NCBI GenBank assembly: GCA_021154985.1
Contig: JAJNQE010000025.1
Span: 19,422-83,421 of the forward strand
Direction: 5' to 3'
Length of the DNA: 64,000 bases
From: Hydrogenophaga sp.
GTDB lineage: Bacteria > Pseudomonadota > Gammaproteobacteria > Burkholderiales > Burkholderiaceae_C
Positions 16,856 through 25,456 of the stretch are shown one piece after another. The translations under genes and the position numbers were made by a program. The notes under the pieces were generated by a model. The model was not told where the DNA came from, ran no database searches, and saw only the letters and a program-made list of their open reading frames with translations. How positions within the stretch are numbered: position 1 is the first letter of the stretch; the number at the start of each line of letters is the position of its first letter.

Positions 16856-16884
16856 ATGCACTACCTGCTTGACGGAACGTGCAT
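16856..16884. promoter_or_regulatory. Candidate regulator site between the ABC operon and the AraC gene
   Basis: In the divergent gap, ATGCAC (16856-16861) and GTGCAT (16879-16884) form an inverted repeat with a 17-base spacer, around a TTGACG hexamer (16869-16874). A GATAAT hexamer at 16939-16944 could be the -10 box of the AraC-family gene. The symmetry may be a binding site for that regulator, but AraC proteins more often use direct repeats, so this is tentative. Confidence 0.25.
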
Positions 16885-16974
16885 GACGCCCCGGGTAAAC
16901 CCTCAAAACAGGTGCCCGCAGGGGCATTCGCGGCGGCCGATAATTTCCCTTCCAGACAACCGCCGGAGACCTCC

Positions 16975-17934
16975 ATGACAGCCGCCTCCGTGATGAGCAC
17001 CGACAGCGTCGAACCGATCGAGCGCGCCGCGATCTGGCGCGATTGGGTCTGGACGCACTTCGGCGGCCTGGAGTCCGACCTGTACGGCGACACCACCTTC
17101 GATGGCCACATGAGCGCCTCCGCTGCCGGCGACGTGGTGCTCACCAAGCTCGAAGCCAACCGCCACCGGGTGCTGAAAAGCCCGCAGCTGGCGCGCGCCA
17201 ACGACCGCGCCTACCTCAAGATCGTGGCGCCCTGGCAGGGCAGCGCGGCGGTGCAACAGCAAGGGCGCGAGGCCTGGGTGAAGCCCGGTGGCTGGGCGAT
17301 CTACGACACCACCGGCAGCTATGAGATCGCCAACCCCGAGCGGGTGGAACACCTGATCGTGATGCTGCCCAAGGAACAGCTCACCGAGCGCGGCCTGAAG
17401 CTGGAGCCGCTGATGGCGCGCCACGTGGGTGGCGTGAGCGGCATCGCCCGCGTGGCGCTGGAGACCATGCGCAGCACCTACCAGGAGCTGCCGCAGATGA
17501 GCGAGACGGCCGCCCGCGGCGCGGGCGAACTCATCGTGGAGCTGGTGCGCCTGTCCTTGCAGGAACTCGCCGGGCGCGAGAGCAGCGTCACACAACTCGA
17601 AGCGTTCCGCGACCGCATCCGCGAACACATCGGTCAACACCTGCGCGACCCCTCGCTCACGCTGGACCACATCGCGCAAGCACTCAACTGCAGCAAGCGC
17701 CACCTGCACAACGCCTTCAGCAACGAAAACGACACGCCCGCCCACTACATCCAGCGCCAACGCATCCAGGCCTGCATGCGCGAGCTGCGCCAGACCGGTG
17801 GCGCGCAGCGCACCATCACCGACATTGCGTTCTCCTGGGGCTTCAACAAAACGGCGCATTTCAGCCGCGTGTTTCGCGAGCACACGGGGGTGTCGCCGAG
17901 CGATTTCCGGGAAGCGGCCCAGCAACGGGCCTGA
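16975..17934 (+). CDS. AraC family transcriptional regulator, FeaR-like
   Basis: A 319-residue regulator. Residues 15-195 match the AraC-binding-like N-terminal domain found in FeaR-type proteins (blocks WRDWVWTHFGGLESDLYG near 22-39 and the KPGGWAIYDTTGSYEI stretch near 101-116). Residues 215-315 are the double helix-turn-helix: SLTLDHIAQALNCSKRHLHN for the first and TITDIAFSWGFNKTAHFSRVF for the second. FeaR controls aromatic amine and aldehyde oxidation in E. coli; here it diverges from an importer operon ending in an aromatic-type aldehyde dehydrogenase, so control of that operon is likely. The ATG at 16975 follows a GGAGA ribosome-binding site. Confidence 0.9.
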   Translation: MTAASVMSTDSVEPIERAAIWRDWVWTHFGGLESDLYGDTTFDGHMSASAAGDVVLTKLEANRHRVLKSPQLARANDRAYLKIVAPWQGSAAVQQQGREAWVKPGGWAIYDTTGSYEIANPERVEHLIVMLPKEQLTERGLKLEPLMARHVGGVSGIARVALETMRSTYQELPQMSETAARGAGELIVELVRLSLQELAGRESSVTQLEAFRDRIREHIGQHLRDPSLTLDHIAQALNCSKRHLHNAFSNENDTPAHYIQRQRIQACMRELRQTGGAQRTITDIAFSWGFNKTAHFSRVFREHTGVSPSDFREAAQQRA

Positions 17935-17938
17935 GCCG

Positions 17939-18991
17939 TCAACGCAGGCTGCAGCCCAGCGCCACCTTCATCGCCATCTGCTGCAAAGCCTGCCAGGGGT
18001 CGGCAGGCCAGCCAGGCGACTTGAGGCCTTTGACGATGCCATCCACCGTGTGCGCGTCGTCCAGCCACTTCGTGAGCGTGGCCATGTTCAAGAGCGGCAA
18101 GGCCCGCTCCATGAGCTTTTCTTTCACGCCCCACACGCGGTTCTCGCGCAGCGCCATGGGCAGCGGGCGGCCGGCGTCCAGCGCGGTGCGCACGCGGTGC
18201 AGCGTGCGGATGTCTTCCGACAACGCCCAGTGCACCAGCACCGGGGCTTCGCCCTCGGCCTGCAGACCGTCGAGCATGCGCTGCACGCGCACGCTCTGCC
18301 CACCCAGCACCGCCTCGGCGAGCTTGAAGGCGTCGTAACGCGCCACATTGAGCACCGCCGACTCCACCTGCTCCAGCGACAGCTCGCCCGCCGGGTGCAG
18401 CAGCGCGAGCTTCTGGATCTCCTGGTGCGCGGCGAGCAGGTTGCCCTCCACGCGGTCGGCAAAAAACTGCAGTGTGCGCTGGCCCTCTTCGCCCGCCACC
18501 ACGCGCTGGCCCTGCTGCTGCAGGCGCTGTGCGATCCACTGCGGCAAGGCCTTGCGGTCCACCGCTTCCACGCGCACCACCGCGCCAAAACTGTCGAGCG
18601 CGGCGAACCACGCGCCCTTCTGCGTGGCCATGTCCAGCCGGGGCAGGATCACCACCGTGACCGTGCTGTCGTTGCCTTCGGCCTGCTGAGCGATCTGCTG
18701 CAGCGCCTGCGAGCCGTCCTTGCCGGGTTTGCCCGACGGGATGCGGATCTCGATGAGCTGCTTGTCGGAAAACAAACTCATGGAGCCGCCGCTGGCCAGC
18801 ACCTCGCCCCAGTCGAAGTGCGCACCGGCCACGGTGTGCACGGTTCGTTCGGCACAGCCCTGCGCGCGCGCTGCAGCCCGGATCGCGTCCGCCGCCTCCT
18901 GGATCAGCAGCGGCTCGTCACCGTGCAGCGTGTAGAGGCTTTTCAGCCCACGCTGCAGCTGGGCGGCAAGCTGGTTGGCGGCGATCTGCAT
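17939..18991 (-). CDS. holA: DNA polymerase III subunit delta
   Basis: A 350-residue clamp-loader subunit that opens the beta clamp. The family opening (LYTLHGDEPLLIQEAADAIRAAA) at about 18-40, the FSDKQLIEIRIPSGKPG strand near 74-90, and the helical C-terminal collar domain with LHRVRTALDAG near 265-275 fit HolA. It is the last gene of the leuS-lptE-holA run, seven bases after lptE, an arrangement conserved in proteobacteria. It ends four bases past the convergent AraC gene. Confidence 0.92.
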   Translation of the reverse strand: MQIAANQLAAQLQRGLKSLYTLHGDEPLLIQEAADAIRAAARAQGCAERTVHTVAGAHFDWGEVLASGGSMSLFSDKQLIEIRIPSGKPGKDGSQALQQIAQQAEGNDSTVTVVILPRLDMATQKGAWFAALDSFGAVVRVEAVDRKALPQWIAQRLQQQGQRVVAGEEGQRTLQFFADRVEGNLLAAHQEIQKLALLHPAGELSLEQVESAVLNVARYDAFKLAEAVLGGQSVRVQRMLDGLQAEGEAPVLVHWALSEDIRTLHRVRTALDAGRPLPMALRENRVWGVKEKLMERALPLLNMATLTKWLDDAHTVDGIVKGLKSPGWPADPWQALQQMAMKVALGCSLR

Positions 18992-18998
18992 GACCCGA

Positions 18999-19541
18999 TC
19001 AGAGCGTCTTGACCGCCGCCAGACGCCGCACCACCTGCTGCACGATGTCGCCTCGCATGTCGCGGTACAGCAGCTGCTCTTCGGCGTCCTTGGCCAGCAC
19101 CTGGGTTTCGTTGAAGCTGATGTCGCGCTCCAGCAGCAGCTCCACGTCGTCGATCAGGATCTTGTCGGCCGGCGTGCGCAGGCGGAACACGAAGCGGGTG
19201 CGCAACTGCAGTTCGCGCACCTGGCCCGCCGCCGTCTGCCCCACCACCACGCGCTCGCGCTGGTCGGTGAGCACGGTGAGGATGGCCTGTGCCGCCTGGG
19301 CATTGGGGCCGGTGGCGGGGGTGCTGGAGGTCAGCACCCGGATGCCGTTGGCCTGCAGCGCATCGCGCAGTTCGCGGCTCACCTGTGTGCCCTCCATGCC
19401 CTGCAGGCGCAGCGTGTCAAACGCAAAGGTGGGCGCCTTGCGCAGCGCAAAGCCGCAGCCCGAGAGACCGAGCGCGGTCACGCCCAAGGCGAGTTGCAGC
19501 CAGGCGCGGCGGTGTGGACTCGGAATGCGTTGGTTCTTCAT
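18999..19541 (-). CDS. lptE: LPS-assembly lipoprotein LptE
   Basis: A 180-residue outer-membrane lipoprotein that plugs and supports the LptD barrel during lipopolysaccharide insertion. The lipoprotein signal ends LGLSGCGFALR with the lipidated cysteine at residue 29; the mature protein opens with the Phe-Ala-Leu-Arg motif shared by LptE/RlpB. The rest is alternating strand and helix with the family's SRELRDALQANGI segment. It lies between leuS and holA, the classic position, and is only ten bases downstream of leuS. Confidence 0.9.
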   Translation of the reverse strand: MKNQRIPSPHRRAWLQLALGVTALGLSGCGFALRKAPTFAFDTLRLQGMEGTQVSRELRDALQANGIRVLTSSTPATGPNAQAAQAILTVLTDQRERVVVGQTAAGQVRELQLRTRFVFRLRTPADKILIDDVELLLERDISFNETQVLAKDAEEQLLYRDMRGDIVQQVVRRLAAVKTL

Positions 19542-19551
19542 GCAGAGGCTT

Positions 19552-22233
19552 TCAGATCACCACGTTGACCAGGCGGCCGGGCACGACCACCACTTTTTTC
19601 GGCGCAGCGCCGGCGGCCTGTTTGATGAAGGCTTCACTGGCCAACGCCGCCGCCTCGATGGTGGCCTTGTCGGCGTTCGCGGCCACCAGCACGCTGCCGC
19701 GCAGCTTGCCGTTGATCTGGAGCACGAGCTCGATCTCGTCGCGCTGCAGGGCAGCCTCGTCCGGCTGGGGCCAGGGCGCGTCGAGCAGTTCGCCGGGGTA
19801 GCCCAGCTCGGTCCACAGGGTGTGAGCGATGTGCGGCGTGGCGGGGTAGATGCAGCGCAGCAAGATGCCGAAGCTCTCGGCCAGCGCAGCGTTGTCGCCC
19901 GCACTGCCGTCGGGCTTGAAGTCTTCCAGGGCGTTGAGCATCTTCATCGCGCCCGACACCACGGTGTTGTATTGCATGCGCTGGTAGTCGTAGTCCACCT
20001 GCTTGAGCACGGTGTGCATCTCCAGCCGCAGCGCCTTCGCAGCTTTGGACAGCGACTGCGTCGACACGCCGGCCGCGAGCGCGCCCAGGCCGCTGGTGGC
20101 CGAGAGCTTCAGGCCGAAGGCCCAGACGCGACGCAGGAAACGGTAGCTGCCCTCCACCGCCGCGTCGTTCCACTCCAGCGTGGCCTCGGGCGGTGCGGTG
20201 AACATGGTGTACAGGCGTGCGGTGTCGGCGCCGTACTTCTCGATCAGGTCTTGCGGGTCCACACCGTTGTTCTTCGACTTCGACATGGTGCCCACGCCCT
20301 CGTAGTCGATGGGCGTGCCCACAGGCAACAGGCCGTCGCCGCTGGTGGCCGGGTTCTTGAGTTTGGCGCCCACCACCTTGCCGGTTTCATCGAGCACGTT
20401 TTCGACGTCGTGCGGCCAGAAATAGTCTTTGCCACCCTTGGCGGTGCGCCGGCTGTAGATGTGGTTGAGCACCATGCCCTGCGTGAGCAGGTGGGTGAAG
20501 GGCTCGTCCACCTTCACCAGCCCCAGGTCGCGCATCACCTTGGTCCAGAAGCGCGCGTAGAGCAGGTGCAGGATGGCGTGTTCGATGCCGCCGATGTACT
20601 GGTCCATCGGCATCCAGTACTCCGCGCCTTCAGCCACCATCTTGTCGCTGTTGGTCGGGTCGCAGTAGCGCATGAAGTACCACGACGAGTCCACGAAGGT
20701 GTCCATGGTGTCGGTCTCGCGGCGCGCGCTCTGCCCGCACACCGGGCAGACCACGCCGGCGTGAAAGCCTTCGTGCTTGTGCAGCGGGTTGCCCGAGCCG
20801 TCGGGAATGCAGTCCTGCGGCAGCACGACCGGCAGGTCTTTCTCGGGCACGGGCACCGCGCCGTGTTCAGGGCAGTGAATGATGGGGATCGGCGTGCCCC
20901 AGTAGCGCTGGCGGCTCACGCCCCAGTCGCGCAGACGCCAGGTGGTTTTTTTCTCGCCGAGGCCTTTGGCCGCGAGCTGAGCGGCCACGGCGTCCACGGC
21001 CACCTTGTACGGCAGGCCGTCAAAGGCGCCGGAGTTCACACAAACAGCACGCTGCTTGTCACCGTACCAATCGGCCCAGGCGTCCTGGTTGAAAGTCTCG
21101 CCCTCCACCGTCACCACCGGCTTGATCGCAATGCCGTACTTCTTCGCGAATGCGAAATCGCGCTCGTCGTGCGCCGGCACGCCCATCACCGCGCCGTCGC
21201 CGTAACTCATCAGCACGTAATTGCCCACCCACACATCCACCTCCTCGCCGGTGATCGGATGCGTGACGGACAAGCCGGTGGCCATGCCCTTCTTCTCTTG
21301 CGTGGCCAGCTCGGCTTCGGTGGTACCGCCGGTCTTGCATTCTTCGATGAACGCGGCGAGCGCCGGGTTGGTCGATGCCGCGTGCGTGGCCAGCGGGTGC
21401 TCGGGCGCCACGGCGCAGAAGGTCACGCCCATGATGGTGTCGGCGCGCGTGGTGAACACATACATGCGACCGCCGCCAATGGGCTCACCGCTGGCGTCCT
21501 GGATCGTGTGCGGGAAGGCAAAGCGCACGCCCTCGCTCTTGCCGATCCAGTTTTCCTGCATCAGGCGCACCTTGTCGGGCCAGCCATTGAGGGTGGCCTT
21601 GGGGTTGCCGATCTGCACGTGGTCGAGCAGTTCTTCGGCGTACGCGGTGATGTTCAGGTAGTAGCCCGGAATCTCCCGCTTCTCGACCACCGCGCCGGTG
21701 CGCCAGCCCTTGCCGTCGATCACCTGCTCGTTGGCCAGCACGGTCATGTCCACCGGGTCCCAGTTCACCACCTGGGTCTTGCGGTACGCAATGCCCTTCT
21801 CCAGCATCTTCAGGAACAGCCACTGGTTCCATTTGTAGTAGCTCGGGTCGCAGGTGGCTACTTCGCGCGACCAGTCGATGGCCAGGCCCATGGCCTGCAT
21901 CTGCTGCTTCATGTAGGCGATGTTTTCGTACGTCCACCTCGCCGGCGGCACCCCGTTTTTGATCGCTGCGTTTTCGGCCGGCAGGCCAAAGGCATCCCAG
22001 CCCATGGGCATGAGCACGTTGTGGCCGTTCATGCGCAGCTGGCGCGCCAGCATGTCGTTGATGGTGTAGTTGCGCACATGGCCCATGTGCAGCTTGCCGC
22101 TGGGGTAGGGCAGCATGGAGCAGGCGTAGAACTTCTTCTTGCCCGCGTCTTCCGTCACGCGGTAGGCGTCGGTGGCGTTCCAGTGGGCGTGCGCGGCGCG
22201 CTCGACATCCTTGTGGGCGTATTTTTCTTGCAT
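19552..22233 (-). CDS. leuS: Leucyl-tRNA synthetase
   Basis: An 893-residue class Ia synthetase. The ATP-binding HMGH (HIGH-type) motif is at residues 49-52 in SGKLHMGHVRNYT, and the second motif MSKSK near 652-656 in GTMSKSKNNG. Between them lies the CP1 editing domain with TTRADTIMGVTF near 265-276, which hydrolyses mischarged tRNA. Length is normal for bacterial LeuRS. A complete reading frame of 1285 codons on the opposite strand is only a GC-bias shadow. Confidence 0.97.
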   Translation of the reverse strand: MQEKYAHKDVERAAHAHWNATDAYRVTEDAGKKKFYACSMLPYPSGKLHMGHVRNYTINDMLARQLRMNGHNVLMPMGWDAFGLPAENAAIKNGVPPARWTYENIAYMKQQMQAMGLAIDWSREVATCDPSYYKWNQWLFLKMLEKGIAYRKTQVVNWDPVDMTVLANEQVIDGKGWRTGAVVEKREIPGYYLNITAYAEELLDHVQIGNPKATLNGWPDKVRLMQENWIGKSEGVRFAFPHTIQDASGEPIGGGRMYVFTTRADTIMGVTFCAVAPEHPLATHAASTNPALAAFIEECKTGGTTEAELATQEKKGMATGLSVTHPITGEEVDVWVGNYVLMSYGDGAVMGVPAHDERDFAFAKKYGIAIKPVVTVEGETFNQDAWADWYGDKQRAVCVNSGAFDGLPYKVAVDAVAAQLAAKGLGEKKTTWRLRDWGVSRQRYWGTPIPIIHCPEHGAVPVPEKDLPVVLPQDCIPDGSGNPLHKHEGFHAGVVCPVCGQSARRETDTMDTFVDSSWYFMRYCDPTNSDKMVAEGAEYWMPMDQYIGGIEHAILHLLYARFWTKVMRDLGLVKVDEPFTHLLTQGMVLNHIYSRRTAKGGKDYFWPHDVENVLDETGKVVGAKLKNPATSGDGLLPVGTPIDYEGVGTMSKSKNNGVDPQDLIEKYGADTARLYTMFTAPPEATLEWNDAAVEGSYRFLRRVWAFGLKLSATSGLGALAAGVSTQSLSKAAKALRLEMHTVLKQVDYDYQRMQYNTVVSGAMKMLNALEDFKPDGSAGDNAALAESFGILLRCIYPATPHIAHTLWTELGYPGELLDAPWPQPDEAALQRDEIELVLQINGKLRGSVLVAANADKATIEAAALASEAFIKQAAGAAPKKVVVVPGRLVNVVI

Positions 22234-22344
22234 GAACCAGGGGCCGGACGAGCCGGTGACGGTGAGGAAAGAAGCTGCGCGCAGCGGCGCGGGAGATGCC
22301 GGATTTTAGGCCTTGGGCTGTGCGCTGCCCGTGGGCGCGGCCAT

Positions 22345-22776
22345 TCAGCGGGGTGCGGTCGACTCGGCCACAAAGCCGATGCGCGAGAGCCCGGCCGATT
22401 GCGCCATGCCGATCAGCGCGACCACACGGCCATACGGCACGCTGGCGTCGGCGCGCAGCTGCAGTTCGGTGGCCGGGTCGCGCTGCGCGGCCTCCAGCAG
22501 GCGCTGGCGCAGCGACGCGTCGTCCACGGCCTCACCGTTCCACTGCATGCGCCCCTGACCATCGACCGACAGCGACACGGAAGGCCCGGGCTGCGCGGGC
22601 GTGGCCGCCTTCGGCAGCTCGGCCTTGGGCAGCTCCAGCGCCAGCCGGTCGGCCATGAAAGGCGCTGCAATGATGAAGATGATCAGCAGCACCAGCATCA
22701 CGTCCACCAATGGCGTGACGTTGATCTCGCTCATGGGTTTGTGGCCCACCGGTTTTTCGAGCCTGCCGAAGCTCAT
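22345..22776 (-). CDS. exbD: Biopolymer transport protein of the ExbD/TolR family
   Basis: A 143-residue protein with a single membrane segment (residues 26-44, PLVDVMLVLLIIFIIAAPF) carrying the essential aspartate of the family in VDVML, and a periplasmic domain thereafter. It works with ExbB as a proton-driven motor energising TonB or Tol partners. Its ATG overlaps the exbB stop. Neither tonB nor tolA is next to it, so whether it serves TonB or Tol is not decided; the placement after dapB and exbB and before leuS is a beta-proteobacterial arrangement. Confidence 0.88.
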   Translation of the reverse strand: MSFGRLEKPVGHKPMSEINVTPLVDVMLVLLIIFIIAAPFMADRLALELPKAELPKAATPAQPGPSVSLSVDGQGRMQWNGEAVDDASLRQRLLEAAQRDPATELQLRADASVPYGRVVALIGMAQSAGLSRIGFVAESTAPR

Positions 22777-23441
22777 GCGGTGTGCACCATGAGTTCGCGC
22801 AAGTCACGCGCAAAGCCTTCGAGGTCGGCCTCGATGCGCGCGATCTGGCGACCCAGCACGTTGTAGGCGAGCACCGCAGGAATCGCCACCACCAGCCCGG
22901 CGGCCGTCATCACCAGCGCCTCACCCACCGGGCCGGAAACCTGCTCGATGCGGAACCCGCCATCGAGCCCGATGCCGGTGAGCGCGTTGTAGATACCCCA
23001 GACCGTGCCCAGCAGCCCCACGAAAGGCGCGGTGGAGCCGACAGTGGCCAACAGCACCTGGCCGTACTGCAGGCGGTGCAGCACGCGGTGCAGGGCATCG
23101 CGCAGCACGCGGGTGAGTTGTTGTGACCGGTCGCCCGCAGCGGCCAAGGTGTGGGGCGCGGTGGCCTTCAAACCCAGGGCCGCCTGCAACAGCGGCAACA
23201 CGAGTTGCTGCGCATCGAACGTGCCCAAGCGGCGTTGGGCATCGTCCAGATCGGCGGCTTGCCAGAAGGCGGCTGTGCTCAACTGCAGGTCGCGCACGGC
23301 GCGGCGCAGCAGCCAGCCTTTCCAGAGAATCACCACCCAGCTCGCCACCGACATGGCCAGCAACAGCAGCGCAACCGCGCGGCCGAGCGCATCGGCCTGC
23401 GCCAGCGTCTGCAGCAGACCCTGGCCCACGCCGTCGGTCAT
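22773..23441 (-). CDS. exbB: MotA/TolQ/ExbB proton channel family protein
   Basis: A 222-residue inner-membrane protein with three hydrophobic segments: about 20-42, 130-152 and 175-198. The family block LLATVGSTAPFVGLLGTVWGIYNAL near 130-154 (given as its core APFVGLLGTVWGI) and the AAGLVVAIPAVLAYN segment near 181-195 are diagnostic. It forms the proton channel with the downstream ExbD. Its ATG overlaps the dapB stop by four bases, so a lysine/peptidoglycan enzyme and an energy-transducing channel are translated together. Confidence 0.88.
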   Translation of the reverse strand: MTDGVGQGLLQTLAQADALGRAVALLLLAMSVASWVVILWKGWLLRRAVRDLQLSTAAFWQAADLDDAQRRLGTFDAQQLVLPLLQAALGLKATAPHTLAAAGDRSQQLTRVLRDALHRVLHRLQYGQVLLATVGSTAPFVGLLGTVWGIYNALTGIGLDGGFRIEQVSGPVGEALVMTAAGLVVAIPAVLAYNVLGRQIARIEADLEGFARDLRELMVHTA

Positions 23442-24256
23442 TTCAGATTGAGCACGTCGAACATGTCGAACAGACCCGAAGTCTTGCCCGCCAGGAAGCG
23501 CACCGCGCGCAAGCTGCCCTGCGCGTAGGTGGCACGGCTGCTCGACTTGTGGGTGATCTCGATGCGCTCGCCGGTGCCGGCGAACAGCACGGTGTGGTCG
23601 CCCACGATATCGCCACCACGGATGGTGGCGAAACCGATGGAAGACGGATCGCGTTCGCCGGTGACGGCTTCGCGCGCGTAGACCGCGCAGTCTTTCAGGT
23701 CACGACCCAGCGCGTCGGCGATCACCTCACCCATCTTCAGCGCGGTGCCGCTGGGCGCATCCACCTTGTGGCGGTGGTGGGCCTCGATGATCTCGATGTC
23801 GTAGCCGGTGGCCATGGCCTTGGCCGCCATCTCCAGCAGCTTGAGCGTGACGTTCACGCCCACGCTCATGTTGGGCGCCATCACGATGGCGATGGACTTC
23901 GCCGCCTCGGCGATTTCGGCCTTTTGCGCATCGCTGAAACCGGTGGTGCCGATGACCGCATTCACGCCGTGTTTCGCACATTCGCGCAGGTGCGCCAGCG
24001 TGCCCTCGGGGCGGGTGAAGTCGATCAGCACCTGGCTGCCGCGCAAGCCCTGGGCGAGGTCGGCGGTGATGCGAACGCCGCTGGCCTGACCGGCAAAACC
24101 CGCGGCGTCCTGGCCCAGCATGGGGCTGCCTTCGATGTCGAGCGCGCCGCTGAGCTGGCAATCGCCGCTGCTGCGCACGGCCTCCACCAGCATCTGGCCC
24201 ATGCGGCCGCTGGCGCCCGCCACGCACACAAGGTGCAGATTCGCGCCGCCGCTCAT
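23438..24256 (-). CDS. dapB: 4-hydroxy-tetrahydrodipicolinate reductase
   Basis: A 272-residue cytosolic NAD(P)H enzyme of the diaminopimelate/lysine pathway. Nucleotide-binding GASGRMG is at residues 14-20; the GTTGFSD loop lies near 104-110, and the catalytic HHRHKVDAPSGTA block near 160-172 carries the histidine and lysine. Length is normal. It is flanked by four-base overlaps with bamE upstream and exbB downstream. Confidence 0.96.
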   Translation of the reverse strand: MSGGANLHLVCVAGASGRMGQMLVEAVRSSGDCQLSGALDIEGSPMLGQDAAGFAGQASGVRITADLAQGLRGSQVLIDFTRPEGTLAHLRECAKHGVNAVIGTTGFSDAQKAEIAEAAKSIAIVMAPNMSVGVNVTLKLLEMAAKAMATGYDIEIIEAHHRHKVDAPSGTALKMGEVIADALGRDLKDCAVYAREAVTGERDPSSIGFATIRGGDIVGDHTVLFAGTGERIEITHKSSSRATYAQGSLRAVRFLAGKTSGLFDMFDVLNLK

Positions 24257-24852
24257 CGCGCCGTCCCCGGGGTCTCCAGGGGTGGGTAGCTGGCGGCGGG
24301 GGTGGCTGCAGGCGCCGCAGGCTCCACCGGCGCGGGGGTCTTGTTGCGCTCGTCAAAAGCTTTCAGCTGGGCCTCGGTGGCCTGCAGCGGAGGCACCTTG
24401 CCAAAGCGGCGACCGGCGTCGAGCGAGGCCACGAACTCGGCTTCGCTCGGCAGCTCGTCGGCCTCGAACCTTTCGAGCACGTTGGCCTTGAAGAACGCCG
24501 TCAGGCGGCGCTGCTGGGGCGCCTGGCCCTGGCGGCGAAAGGTGAACACGTAGTCCCAGCGATCGGCGTGGAACACACTGGTCAGCAAGGGCGAACCCAG
24601 GATGTCGCGCACCTGGTCGCGGCCCATGCCGGGCTGCAGGGCCGCGGCCTGCTCGCGCGTGACCACGTTGCCTTGCAGGATGTCGATCTTGTACGGCGTG
24701 ACGACGCTGGAGATGCCCGGCAAGCGGCTGGTGACGCTGGAACACGCCGACAGCGCAACCAGCGAGGCCACGGCACACAGCAGGGCAACCGGGCGGTAAG
24801 GTCGCTGACCACGCGGGGTCGGGGAGGCGCAATCGGGTGAGTGTTGGAGCAT
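24253..24852 (-). CDS. bamE: Outer membrane assembly factor BamE, with long C-terminal extension
   Basis: A 199-residue lipoprotein of the BAM complex, which inserts beta-barrels in the outer membrane. The signal peptide ends LVALSACSS with the lipidated Cys37, and the BamE core follows: ILQGNVVTREQAAALQPGM near 58-76 and the QVRDILGSPLLTSVFHADRWDY stretch near 80-101. The core ends near residue 130; the remainder is a Pro/Ala-rich extension of about 65 residues absent from E. coli BamE, typical of this bacterial group. The ATG at 24852 is chosen for the signal peptide. Divergent from fur, as in many betaproteobacteria. Confidence 0.92.
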   Translation of the reverse strand: MLQHSPDCASPTPRGQRPYRPVALLCAVASLVALSACSSVTSRLPGISSVVTPYKIDILQGNVVTREQAAALQPGMGRDQVRDILGSPLLTSVFHADRWDYVFTFRRQGQAPQQRRLTAFFKANVLERFEADELPSEAEFVASLDAGRRFGKVPPLQATEAQLKAFDERNKTPAPVEPAAPAATPAASYPPLETPGTAR

Positions 24853-24927
24853 GGGATCGGACCGTGAATGGGGCGCGCGCGCTGGCGTTGCCGGGGCAAA
24901 AATGCAGCGTGCGCCAGACGCTGGCGA

Positions 24928-24970
24928 TATGATGCTTTCATTGTAGTCTTGGGGCTTGAAGGCACCGCAA
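24928..24970. promoter_or_regulatory. Divergent promoter region of bamE and fur
   Basis: The 158-base gap between bamE and fur holds an AT-richer stretch. TATGAT (24928-24933) is a good -10 box for fur on the plus strand, with no clear -35. On the minus strand TACAAT (24945-24940) and TTGCGG (24970-24965), 19 bases apart, could serve bamE. The boxes lie back to back. No clear Fur box was seen. Confidence 0.35.
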
Positions 24971-25010
24971 AGAGCCCACCCGCCCCACTCCACGCGCCAC
25001 GCGCACCGCC

Positions 25011-25451
25011 ATGACCAACATCGAAGAACTCAAGAACACCGGACTGAAAGCCACGCTGCCCCGGCTGAAGATCCTGGAGGTGTTCCAGAACGCCAAGCAG
25101 CGCCACATGACGGCCGAAGATGTGTTCCGTGTGCTGCTCGAAGAGCGTTCCGACATCGGCCTGGCCACGGTCTACCGCGTGCTGATGCAGTTTGAACAGG
25201 CCGGTCTGCTCACGCGCAGCAACTTCGAGTCGGGCAAGGCGGTGTACGAGCTCAACGAAGGTCAGCACCACGACCACCTGGTGTGCCTGGACTGCGGTCG
25301 CGTGGAAGAGTTCTTTGACGCCGAGATCGAAAAGCGTCAGCAGATGGTGGCCAAGACGCGGGGCTTCGTGCTGCAGGAGCACGCGCTCTCGCTCTACGCC
25401 AACTGCACCAAGACCGACTGTCCGCACAAGGGCCAGTCACACAGGGCCTGA
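25011..25451 (+). CDS. fur: Ferric uptake regulator
   Basis: A 146-residue iron-responsive repressor. The winged helix occupies residues 1-80 (LKATLPRLKILEVFQN and the recognition segment LATVYRVLMQFEQAG), and the dimerisation domain holds the metal ligands in HHDHLVCLDCGRVEEF near 86-101 and a second cysteine pair near the C-terminus (NCTKTDCPHKG). With Fe(II) it represses iron-uptake genes. Length and start (MTNIEELKNTGLKAT) match betaproteobacterial Fur. Monocistronic, divergent from bamE and convergent with hprK. Confidence 0.97.
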   Translation: MTNIEELKNTGLKATLPRLKILEVFQNAKQRHMTAEDVFRVLLEERSDIGLATVYRVLMQFEQAGLLTRSNFESGKAVYELNEGQHHDHLVCLDCGRVEEFFDAEIEKRQQMVAKTRGFVLQEHALSLYANCTKTDCPHKGQSHRA

Positions 25452-25456
25452 GGCGC

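Noticed and set aside
19009..22866. A 1285-codon open frame antisense to lptE, leuS and exbD
   Set aside because: It runs opposite to three well-identified genes, its translation is rich in His, Arg, Gln and Val as expected from reversed GC-rich codons, and it shows no domain.
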